A stretch of 64,000 bases of DNA from Neurospora intermedia (taxonomy: Eukaryota > Ascomycota > Sordariomycetes > Sordariales > Sordariaceae), in assembly GCA_037102815.1 (NCBI GenBank), contig BTPP01000001.1:2257001-2321000 (forward strand), read 5' to 3'. The first letter of the stretch is position 1. Every line of letters begins with the position of its first letter. Both the position numbers and the translations under genes were made by a program. Under the pieces are notes generated by a model. The model was given only the letters and a program-made list of their open reading frames with translations, did no database searches and was not told where the DNA came from. Below, in pieces: positions 37,501-46,616 of the stretch.

Positions 37501-39044
37501 CCTTCTTCTTAGGGATTTCTTCCAATTACCCCCCATTAGCCAAAAGGCATTATATTATTAGGAACCTCTTCAATTTACTAATAATCCCAATACCCAATTT
37601 AAAGCAATTAGAAACAACAATACCAATAAACTTCCTAACGAAACCGAAGAGTAACGGCGTAAAAGAAAGGAAGGAAAACTAGATTATATCCAACGTACTG
37701 GCCGAATTTACTATTTTACTTTCAATTAGAGCATCGAACTTAAGCAAATTATCCGCCAACAAAGTAATAACCAGGCTAGATTCCGTAAAGCACTTAAAGG
37801 CTTAAGAACCAATACCCCCACTATCCGACATTAGGAATTATTATCAACCCGTTACAGACAGGTACTACCTATTAATAAACAACTGGATTTTGCCGGTATA
37901 TTACGCATTTATCCAACTAATACCATAATTAACGAATATAATCTTATCCATTTAGAAGCATTGAACCGTCTAGTATTTACAATTAAGGCCGCCAATAATC
38001 CACGGAGTACTAAAGCTAGCAACTATACCGAAGCTAGCAATTTGCACAATAAATTAACTTTAGTAATTGGCAGTAAGGTCATACTTACAGAGAATCTCTA
38101 GACTGAAGGAGGTTTAGTCAATAGTTCAATTGGTACGATTGTTAATACTATATAGGATGCTAATCAATATTATAACATTCAATAAGTTAGGAAACTACTA
38201 TATTAATAAATATTTATTAACACTTTACAGTCTTAAAGCCGGCGACCCCCCTTTTATTATTTTAGTATACTTTCCCAACTACTGCAGCCCTCCCTACTTT
38301 GAAGATTACCCAAATATCGATATCTACGTTATTCTCGTCTTCCAAGTAACTCGTGAATTTCAACGAAGCGCCACTCACTATACCAGAATCCAGTTCCTAT
38401 TAACTATTATATACGCTATTATAATATATAAATTATAAAGCTAAACGCTAGACCGAATTATATACAATATTTCCAAGAAGGACTTTACGGCTGGGTTATC
38501 TTATATAGCCGTATCTCATATTCGCACTTTATAGGGTCTTATATTCGACGAAACCTTTTCTATTAATACATTACGTATTAAAGTAGATAGGATATATCGC
38601 TACCGAGCCTTCGATATTACTAAACAACGTAACCAGCAGTTAGTTCCTAGCCAGCTATTGCCACTACGTAGTCCCGAGCGGACTCCTCCAGTAATTAACC
38701 GGACTCGCCGAATAGGTCCCGGGCCGGGTGATGTCGGCGAGGATTCTAATAATACCGATAACGGCCGGCCGCCCCGGGGTAGAGGACGCGGTAAACCTTA
38801 TAGTAAATCTCGTAGTAGATCGTCATTACGAGCTCGCGGAGCCAATATTCTTTCACCTGCAACTGCAACTACGCCTACTTCTAGCAGTAAACGTCGTAGT
38901 AGACCACCGGGTAGTAGAGCTAGCAGTATAGCTCCTTCTAGAAGAGCTGGCTCAACGGCTAGATTAAGAGCTGGCTTAGGAAGGCCCCATAGAAGACCTC
39001 GCAAGAACACATCTAATAGACCGCCGCAATTGAGAGGAAGATAG
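31600..39044 (+). pseudogene. Helitron RepHel (Rep endonuclease plus PIF1-type helicase), RIP-damaged
   Basis: Role: nicks and unwinds DNA for rolling-circle transposition. Order seen: Asn/Ser/Gln-rich N-terminus (31700-31920); CxxC segment CRVC (about 32424); AT-hook RRGRPPG (about 33134-33155); a DUF6570-like segment (33498-33960); Helitron_like_N from AFPTLFPYG (34421); the HUH-motif region at 35069 (now YTHS); the Rep two-tyrosine motif YITKY (35966-35980); PIF1 helicase with Walker A GSTGKSHL (37154), Walker B IINEKS (about 37390), LLLRDFFQLPPI (about 37505), and ILTENLQTEGGLVN (about 38075); later helicase motifs KDFTAGLSYIAVSRIRT (about 38480-38530); and a basic Arg/Ser/Pro/Gly tail ending at 39044. 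One reading frame holds from about 33590 to 38150. Stops sit where Trp is expected, and Asp has become Asn in several motifs, both as G-to-A RIP would cause. The frame shifts near 33560 (pyrimidine-rich tract with GTAAGT) and between 38150 and 38240, through introns or indels. Confidence 0.88.
34161..34235 (+). repeat. 15-bp coding repeat inside RepHel, 5 copies
   Basis: Unit close to CCGGAAATTAACTAC, five head-to-tail copies, in frame with the Rep domain. It encodes a Pro-Gly-Asn-type pentapeptide linker between the N-terminal region and Helitron_like_N. Confidence 0.9.
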
Positions 39045-39049
39045 ATTAG

Positions 39050-40139
39050 TAAGAGTAATTATCACTATAGTAGATAGATATAATAATAAACACTAAGCGC
39101 ACCTTCTATATTAATAACTATTGTAGATCAAAGTCTTTACTACTCTCAATCTCCCTCTCTCTCTCTCTCTCTCTTATATCCAATTTTTCGTTACTTTCAT
39201 CAACCATCAACCCCCAGCGCCACCATATCAATCATCTTTGAAGACGATAATTTCGAACTCGAACAGCGCCTCAATAATATATTGAAAGAAGAAGAAGAAC
39301 GCTATAACTTGCTCGCTATCAAGCGCTAACGTATTACTACTACTAGAAGTTAGGTTAATACCAAAATAGCATTACTAACCAAAGATGAACTTCTTTATAA
39401 GAATAAGACTACCGCCGTCAAGCTTTATCTCCCTATCCGGCCAAAGCAGTATATCTCCCTCGTTATCAACTATAACTCAATTTATTCTAACTTGGGATTT
39501 AGGTAGCTAAATCTCACTACCGGCTTACAACCTTATCGACTCCCAAAATTTACTAAAAAAAAAAGAAAAAAAAGAAAGGAGTTCAGCTCGACTTATTCCG
39601 CACACCCTAGTCGAATACCTCATAATCACTCTTTTTAAAGCAACCGTCAACGGCACCGAGAGATAGTACGTCTTACGGCGGTCTTACATCTCCTATTCCC
39701 CGGAATAGCCCCACGCAGCAACACCAAAATTGGAAGATAAGAAGGATCTAAGAGAGGTTAGCAGTACAATAACTGAGCGTTTAAAGAAGAAATAAGGCAC
39801 AAGTAGGGAGTTGAACGCGCGAACTCTCCAGACTTACACCAATAGCAATTACGGACGTCCCCTTAACCGCTATACCACAGGCGTCCCCATAGCACCCCCA
39901 GTAGGGCTAGTAATAGTAAGGTAGTTGGAAGTAGACTATATTGCTTGATTGGAGCGTTCTGGAGACTGTTTGTTAGTTTATAGGCAAGATAATAGAAAGA
40001 TTCGCGGAAGGGGTCAGATCTGGTGATGTTTTGGCTGGTGTTGTGCCCCTGAGTGCGAATTCGAGTTGCCAAGAGCCTTCCCGTGCTCCCGTCTTGGCAA
40101 AAGGATTTGATTGGGTGCATCCGAGCTAAATGTGGATTC
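39050..40139. other. Helitron 3' non-coding region
   Basis: From about 39200 TpG reappears, and from about 39700 the sequence looks unmutated. It contains a (CT)10 microsatellite (39155-39174) and an A/G-rich stretch (39555-39585). A 101-codon minus-strand frame (39863-40168) spans the inverted repeat and is probably fortuitous. No gene recognised. Confidence 0.5.
39155..39174. repeat. (CT)10 microsatellite
   Basis: Twenty-base pure CT run just downstream of the RepHel coding end. Confidence 0.95.
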
Positions 40140-40151
40140 ATGGGCGTTTCA
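40140..40151 (-). repeat. Helitron right inverted repeat (subterminal)
   Basis: ATGGGCGTTTCA, the exact reverse complement of 29111-29122. It lies about 40 bp inside the presumed right end, giving the asymmetric arrangement described for Helentron-type elements. Confidence 0.75.
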
Positions 40152-40160
40152 CTGTCTTCG

Positions 40161-40184
40161 TTGGCCACATCAGGCTCCGGCCAA
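40161..40184. other. Helitron 3' terminal hairpin
   Basis: TTGGCC (40161-40166) pairs with GGCCAA (40179-40184) around a 12-base loop. About ten bases later the RIP-degraded flank begins. A short GC-rich stem just before the 3' end is typical of Helitron termination signals. Confidence 0.65.
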
Positions 40185-40199
40185 GGAACGACTATTTTA

Positions 40200-41700
40200 C
40201 GTACTTAGAGTTAAGTAACAATCAGGCTAGTATATTAACGTACTTATATTAACGTTATTTCTATATAGTTTGCTAATTACCGTCTCTATTATTTAATACT
40301 AGTATAATGGCGCGCGCTCGGTATAAACCGCTAATACTATAATAGCGGCGCTAAAATATAGAGGTAGGTAGGTACTTAGGTATTTATACTATAATTGTTA
40401 TAGTAAATATATACTAATAAATAATAACCTATTTAACGTATAAAATTGAATACGATAATATAATATAATTATTTATATTATTTATAATAAGGGTAGAAAT
40501 TAATATAATATTTTGGAAGATGTTAGAATTGGTGCGTAATACGTAGAGGTAGAGTATTAGAAAATCGTTTTTAGTTTTTCGGAGTTTAAACCCAAACGTC
40601 CTCCTAACCGCCTAAGTTTAAGCCTACTTACTAAATTTATACTTTTTAATATTATTTAATACTATTAATTAGTAGTTTATTATATTTAATAGGACTATTT
40701 ATAGAACTCCTACCCTATACCCTAACTTATATTATTTTAACTTTCTAACTTTCAAGCCTTATCCGCTCGATATTACTAATCTCTCTATCCCCTTATTAGA
40801 CCTACCCCTATTTACCCCCCTAGTCTTTTTATTAGGAGTATAATTCTAACTATATAAAACTACTTTTAAAGAGGTTTGTAATCGATTTACCCTATGCAAG
40901 TATTATTACCTTTAATTTATAGAGGTAATATAGAAGGCAATTTTTATATTACTAGCCCTTCTTTATTATAAGGTCTTTTATTACTATATTAGTAGATAAG
41001 GTTGCCTTCTAAGTATTTTAGCGTAATTTTTAATATTTAATCTACTAAATAATATATATTTCTAAAGGTAGAGTAGAGGTAGCTAAATAATTATAGAAAA
41101 TATCTTACTTTAAAATAATAAAAAAGAAAATTTAACTATATATTAAGTAAAGCTATTATATATATTACTTTTATTCTATAGGCTTTTATTCTATTTAAAT
41201 CTTATTTAGAAAAGTAAGTTAGTTATTAATTTTAACGCAATAGAATATATAGGGTACTTCTATCCTTTTCTTACCTAAGTAATTAATCCTTCTAGTCTCC
41301 TATAGAAATATTAATATCTATTTCGTACTTTATATAAATTACCTCTTCTATTCCTTAGGCCCCACTATACTCTTATTTCTCAATTAAATCTAGTAAATCC
41401 TTTAATTTATAAAATAGTATTTTAATTATACTACTCGCCTCCTACTCGCTCACTATTGCAGGTAGTAATTTATATTTCTTCTTTATTATTCTCTTTTTAT
41501 ATTAAAAAAAGGGAACGTATAATAGTTTATAGGTAATTAATAGAACGTATATTTAATTATAGGTAAATATCGCTCTTAATACGAACCAGATTATCGTCCT
41601 CGAGCTCAGCGTATATATTAAAGAAAAAGTATTTTAAATAATAATTAGATATTATTAGGTACAATTACTTAGAACGGTATATACGTATAATAAATTATAG
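40200..41700. other. RIP-degraded filler
   Basis: AT-rich, no recognisable gene. It follows directly on the Helitron and should be continuous with the sequence left of 29111 in the pre-insertion state. Confidence 0.5.
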
Positions 41701-41713
41701 AGCGATGTTATTA

Positions 41714-41800
41714 GTTTTAATAATTCTTTGTTTAAGGAAGTATAATAGTTTGGAACGGTTGGTTGAAAATATAGACTAGGACGAAAATATTGAATTAGTA
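41714..41800 (+). repeat. direct repeat, partner at 42870-42955
   Basis: About 85 bp (…TTTAAGGAAG…, …AAAATATAGRYTAGGA…, …TATTGAATTA) recurs 1155 bp downstream with constant spacing at several anchor points. It could mark the ends of an old insertion or a segmental duplication. Confidence 0.6.
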
Positions 41801-41885
41801 TTATTATAGTTATAATTGCCGGTTAATATACGCTCTCTAATTGGCTAAACTATTTAGCCTTACTACCGCCGTAGTAGCTATCGGA
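41800..41885 (-). repeat. dispersed repeat family, copy 4 (inverted)
   Basis: The reverse complement resembles 7981-8125: GCTAAATAGTTTAGCCAATT, AGCGTATATTAACCGGCAA and TATAACTATAATA in order. Confidence 0.5.
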
Positions 41886-41956
41886 CTAATATACGTTCTC
41901 TTATTAGCTATATACTACTAGAGGCTCCAGTTACGTATATTAAAAATATAGCTCAC

Positions 41957-42222
41957 CCTCGCCTATAGAATAAACCGCTACGTATAAATTCTATATAGAT
42001 TCTATAATTTCCCTTCTTCCTTATATAATTATATAAATTATATTCTACCTTATATATTCAATATCGCTTTGCCCCGTAATAAAAGGATGCGGCTTACCTT
42101 CGCCTATATAGGATAAACTACTACGTATAAATTCTATACAAATTCTATAATTTCCCTTCTTCCTTATATAATTATATAAGTTATATTCTACCCTATACGT
42201 TTAGTATCGCCTTGCCCTATAA
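41957..42222. repeat. tandem duplication, period about 141-143 bp
   Basis: Two adjacent copies, the first beginning at 41957 and the second at about 42097. Shared parts include ACGTATAAATTCTATAYA, ATTTCCCTTCTTCCTTATAT and TATCGCYTTGCCC, in the same order. Confidence 0.88.
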
Positions 42223-42550
42223 TAAGTAGCCGTTGAACCGCAAGAAGCAATCTTTATTAAATTCTTTAAACGCTTATAGAATATTTGAACTTTCGCTAAT
42301 ATTAAAGAGGAAATATATACTACCTTTTAAATATATTTAGTATTAATCCTTATTTTAAGTTAAAAGGTTGAATATATTGGATTAAAATAATTATCTAATT
42401 ACTAATTGTAATTTAACCTATTTAGAACTATTAAATTCGAAATAACTTATTCAAGAGAGTCGATCTTAGGGGCTAATTTACAAGAATTTATAAATTAGTA
42501 GGATAGTCTTTATACTATCCCTCTAAAACTAGTTCTATTAGTAGGTTGTA

Positions 42551-42680
42551 ACCCTTATAGGGAGTTAATTACCTTTATAGGGAATTAATTATCCTTATAA
42601 GGAATTAACTACCTTTATAATAAATTAACCGCCCTTATAAAGAATCGATTACCCTTATAGGGAATTAACCGCTTTTATAC
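42551..42680. repeat. 20-bp tandem array, 6.5 copies
   Basis: Unit close to GGAATTAATTACCCTTATAG with an exact 20-bp period from 42551 to 42680. Differences are nearly all transitions. Confidence 0.9.
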
Positions 42681-42869
42681 GAAGCTAAGTATTTTATTTA
42701 CTATTTAAGAGGCTAATATAGCTTTTTATACTATTTTATAGGTGTTTGGATTTAAAATTATTTTTAAAGGGAAAATTAATAAATAGTAAAGTCTATTTAA
42801 ATTAAATTAGGGAATAAAATAATTCCTCTTCCTCGCTATAAAATATATTATTTTCGGGTATAGGCTCGC

Positions 42870-42955
42870 TTTAATAGAATTTTAATTTAAGGAAGCGTAA
42901 AGATTTATAACGGTTAATTAAAAATATAGGTTAGGATAAGGATATTGAATTAATT
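42870..42955 (+). repeat. direct repeat, partner at 41714-41800
   Basis: Second copy of the 85-bp segment described at 41714, offset 1155 bp. Confidence 0.6.
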
Positions 42956-43922
42956 AATACCTATTATAAGAATTCCGGCTATAGTTTAGGCGGGTATATT
43001 ATTTCTTTAAGGATATTATTCTCTAACTAGGGATGGCGTATTTAGTTTAGTTAATTATAAGAATTAAAAGTCCCGTTAGAGGCCCTATTAGGCTAATTAG
43101 TAATAGTTAGTATAGAGGCGTTAATACCGTCCGAATTTATTTTCTTTTAATATTAATTAATACCCTTTCTTTATTCTCCGATAAATATAGGAGCTTATAA
43201 TACTAAATCCTATAGACGGCGAAAATGAAGTATAGGAGTAAGTAGATAAGATATAGATGGAGGCTGAATTACTAGGTAGATAGGAAATTATATATAGCTA
43301 ATAATAATAATAATTAATAATTAAAGATTTTATAAGGTAAAAGTATAGCGAAGTATCGAAAGATAGTATTTTATAGGTATATACTTCTATATAACTTTAA
43401 TTAATTTAGGTAAGTAATTAAAGTAATTAGGTTAATATTTACATTTAGGATTTAATATTTTACTAATATACTATTACTATTAAACGAATATATTTTTTAA
43501 AAGTTATTACCTATTTATAATATACTCCTACCTCCTAGTTATAAATAGTTTAATTATCCCGAACTCCTTTAAATTTATTTAATTAGAAATTATTGAACCT
43601 TCTTACCCGGCCTTCCAAATTTAGGTAGATATTTTCTTATATTTTACTATACTTATTAATTAAACGATAATTTGGACGGTACTTTAACCGACTTTAGGAG
43701 ATATACTAACCCTACCCCTAGTAATAGTAAAAGATTTAGTAATACTATTAAATCTTATATTATTATATTTAAAAAGAATATAAGCCTTGCGGAATTACCT
43801 ATAGTTGAACTAAAACCCTATATATTATATACCTATAATAAATCCCTATTTATATAGGAAGTTTCTAAGCGCGAGCTTCGTCGGCGGTCGTTAATCGATG
43901 AGAGTGAAACTATCTAGGTCTT

Positions 43923-44265
43923 ATTTCCTAAGACTAGTATAATAAAGAAGATATATTTCCTAAGACTACCCTAAGGAAGAAGATATATTTCCTAAGGCTA
44001 CTATAAGGAAGAAGATAGAAGAAGATATATCTCCTAAAACTAGTATAATAAAGAAGATATATTTCCTAAAATTACTCTAAAGAAGAAGATATATCTCCTA
44101 AAACTACTATAAGGAAGAGGATATATCTCCCAAAACTATTATAAAGAAGAAGATAGAAGAAGATGTATTTCCTAAAGTTAGTATAATAAAGAAGATATAT
44201 TTCCTAAGACTATTATTATTAAATAAATATATATTCTAAAACTACTATAATAAAGAAGATACTTT
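43923..44265. repeat. 32/42-bp tandem array
   Basis: CCTAAGACTA...AAGAAGATATAT units. Successive CCTAA starts lie at 43927, 43959, 43991, 44033, 44065, 44097, 44129, 44171 and 44203, giving spacings of 32, 32, 42, 32, 32, 32, 42, 32. The 42-bp units carry an extra GATAGAAGAA segment. Confidence 0.9.
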
Positions 44266-44269
44266 TATT

Positions 44270-45590
44270 ACTCCCCTTTTATACTATTAATATACTATAA
44301 TCTATCTATAGGTAGTTAGTTTCTAATTATCCTATTTCAATTATATACCCGACTTTAATTTTTACCTTCCTTAAAGGTAAATACAATTATAGTTAGAAAA
44401 TATTATCCCCCTCCTTTATATATTTAATATAGTAAGGAGGGATAATATTTTTTGGTTATAAGTTTATATAGCGGTAAACCTTCCTAAATATTATATACTA
44501 AATAGAGGAAGTATTATATTAATTTTAATAGGGGTATTTTACCTCCCTATATTAATATCCGTACTATAAGGATAATATTTAAATTGGCTAATTATATTAA
44601 TTGTTTATTAGTATAGTAAAGGTATAAATTATCTTATGCCGTCTTATTTATACTTTGCCCAATACTATATTTTTATATCTATATTCTATTCTAAATCTTC
44701 GTTAAATTCCAATATATCTCTAGGATCGGGGTCGTCGGGACAATCTATATTAACTAAATTACTCTATTCAATCTTACCTCCGCCCTCTATAAACTCTTTT
44801 ATATATTATACCCTCCTTCCTTTTTATTATTAATACTATTCTAAGAATATTCTATTCTTAATAATTTTATATTGAAGCCGGTATTAATATTTAATAATAC
44901 TAATTATAATAGTAAATAAATATATTTATCCTTTAAAGGACGTAGGTTTATAGGATTTAAATATATTGTATATAGGAGAGGAAGAGTAAGTATTTTAGGT
45001 TAGTCGACGATTAAATACTAGGTTCTATTAGTTTATACTAGCCTAAAATAGTACCCTTATATTAGCTTATATTTTATCGATATATTAGTATATATTTTCT
45101 ACCTTCTACGCTTAAGCCTTCCTACGTATATAGAAATCGCTAAACTATAACTAGATTTATATATCGGATAGGCTAGAAATGTAATTATTAAGCCTATTTT
45201 ATTACGTACTTTCTAATTTATTTAAAAAGGGTAAAGATAGAGGATATTAATTATATAAATAAAACTAATAGTATAAAGGTAAATATACGTTATTTATTAA
45301 TTAATAGAATATATAGTATTAATTTAGGAAGCGATAGTACCCGTAGTTAGTTAGAGAGAGATATATCGGATATAGATATAAGTACGGACGTTATTTATAA
45401 ATATATTAACGGATATAGTAAAAATATAATTTAAAATATACAACGGATGCTTATAGAAAATAATTAAATCGAATCTATATCTAACGTTTTTAATTTAAAG
45501 AAAGTAAAGCTACCTCTACCTATTTAAAATATAACTTATCCAAATTAAATATTTTAATATATATCTTCACTTCTATATAGTCGATTTCAA
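44270..45590. other. RIP-degraded filler
   Basis: AT-rich with no gene. A 65-codon plus-strand frame at 44636-44833 looks accidental. Confidence 0.5.
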
Positions 45591-45639
45591 CCCTACCTAT
45601 ATAACCTACCTACCTATTTATATAATAATTAATTACTTA

Positions 45640-46330
45640 CCTCTATACCTAACTAACTTCCTTTATATATAAGTAACCGTCCCCCTACTATAGTTCTTCT
45701 AATAAGTAATAACCTTTCTAAATCTCTTCTAATAAAAGTACCTACTATTCAATTTACTTAATATTTATATAATAATTTATATTAATAATATATAGCCGGC
45801 TTCCTTTATATATAAGTAACGGCCCTCCAAATACACTTCTTTTAATAATTAGTATTCTTTATATATATTAATAGCCTTTAATTTAGGTATATATACTTAA
45901 ATATAAGTATTTGCCTAAATATAGTAAGTAGCTAGGTAATATTTATATAATAATTAATTATATATAGCCGGCTTCCTTTATATATAAGTAATAGCCCTCT
46001 AAATATATTTCTTTTAATAGTTAACGTACTTTATACCTATTTATATATTAACCGCCTTTTACTTTTATTTATTTAAGTAAGTAAATAATATTTATATAAT
46101 AATCGATTATATATAGCCGGTTTCCTTTATATATAAGCGATAACCTTCTAAATATACTTTTTTTAATAATTAATATACTTTATACCTATTTATATATTAA
46201 TAGCCTTTTACTTCTATTTACCTACCTCTAAATATATAAATAATATTTGTGTAATAATCGATTATATATAACCGGCTTCCCTTATATATAAGCGGCAGCC
46301 CTCCAAACTATACTATCCCCCCCCCCCCTC
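45640..46330. repeat. about 150-bp tandem array, five copies
   Basis: The anchor TTCCTTTATATATAAG, usually preceded by TATAGCCGGC, recurs at about 45653, 45794, 45966, 46115 and 46270 (spacings 141, 172, 149 and 155). Each is followed by an AATATACTTCTTTTAATAAT-like segment and a TATTTATATATTA-like segment. Confidence 0.82.
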
Positions 46331-46537
46331 TAAAAAAAAAACGTACTTCTAAAATAAATACTAATTTATATTATACTTTCCGCAACTATCTTAACGTCGT
46401 TACCTATATTATAGTCTCGTACGCGCAGTTTAGTACCTATATAATAGCTTACCTCATTATATTTTATACTATTAAATAACTATATACCTAATGTAAACCG
46501 ATTTAGCTTGGTCTAGCCTTATTAATATACCTCTCTA

Positions 46538-46574
46538 CCCCCCTCCCCCCCCCCCCCCCCCCCCCTCCCCTTTA

Positions 46575-46612
<38 letters not shown>
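46538..46612. repeat. poly-C then poly-T tract
   Basis: A C-rich run with isolated T residues (46538-46570) is followed by a pure run of 36 T (46577-46612). It sits immediately left of the hAT element. Such tracts are prone to sequencing and assembly length error. Confidence 0.95.

Positions 46613-46614
<2 letters not shown>

Positions 46615-46616
<2 letters not shown>

Larger units (their letters stand above)
29111..40194 (+). mobile_element. Helitron, about 11.1 kb, Helitron2/Helentron-like ends
   Basis: It encodes Rep and PIF1-type helicase domains in one plus-strand gene, the hallmark of Helitrons. The left end starts TGAAACGCCCAT (29111-29122). The inverse sits slightly inside the right end (40140-40151) and is followed by a hairpin (40161-40184), then about 10 bases to a T-rich flank. 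The flanks fit insertion between two T residues with no duplication. Canonical TC...CTRR ends are not evident. About 430 bp at the left end and 600 bp at the right end are free of RIP, while the interior has lost TpG. RIP-type stops make it non-autonomous now. The exact right end (within a few bases of 40194) is inferred. Confidence 0.85.

Noticed and set aside
38130-38438. Separate 102-codon plus-strand gene
   Set aside because: Its sequence (VTREFQRS and context) is the continuation of the PIF1 helicase of the Helitron, not an independent gene.
39792-39890. tRNA-like sequence on the minus strand with box A-like (TGGTATAGCGGTTAAGG) and box B-like (GTTCAACTCCC) motifs
   Set aside because: Acceptor, D and T stems do not pair in any register I tried. 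At best it is a tRNA-derived relic or SINE-like scrap.
39863-40168. 101-codon minus-strand frame at the Helitron right end
   Set aside because: Crosses the inverted repeat of the element; low-complexity Leu end; most likely accidental.
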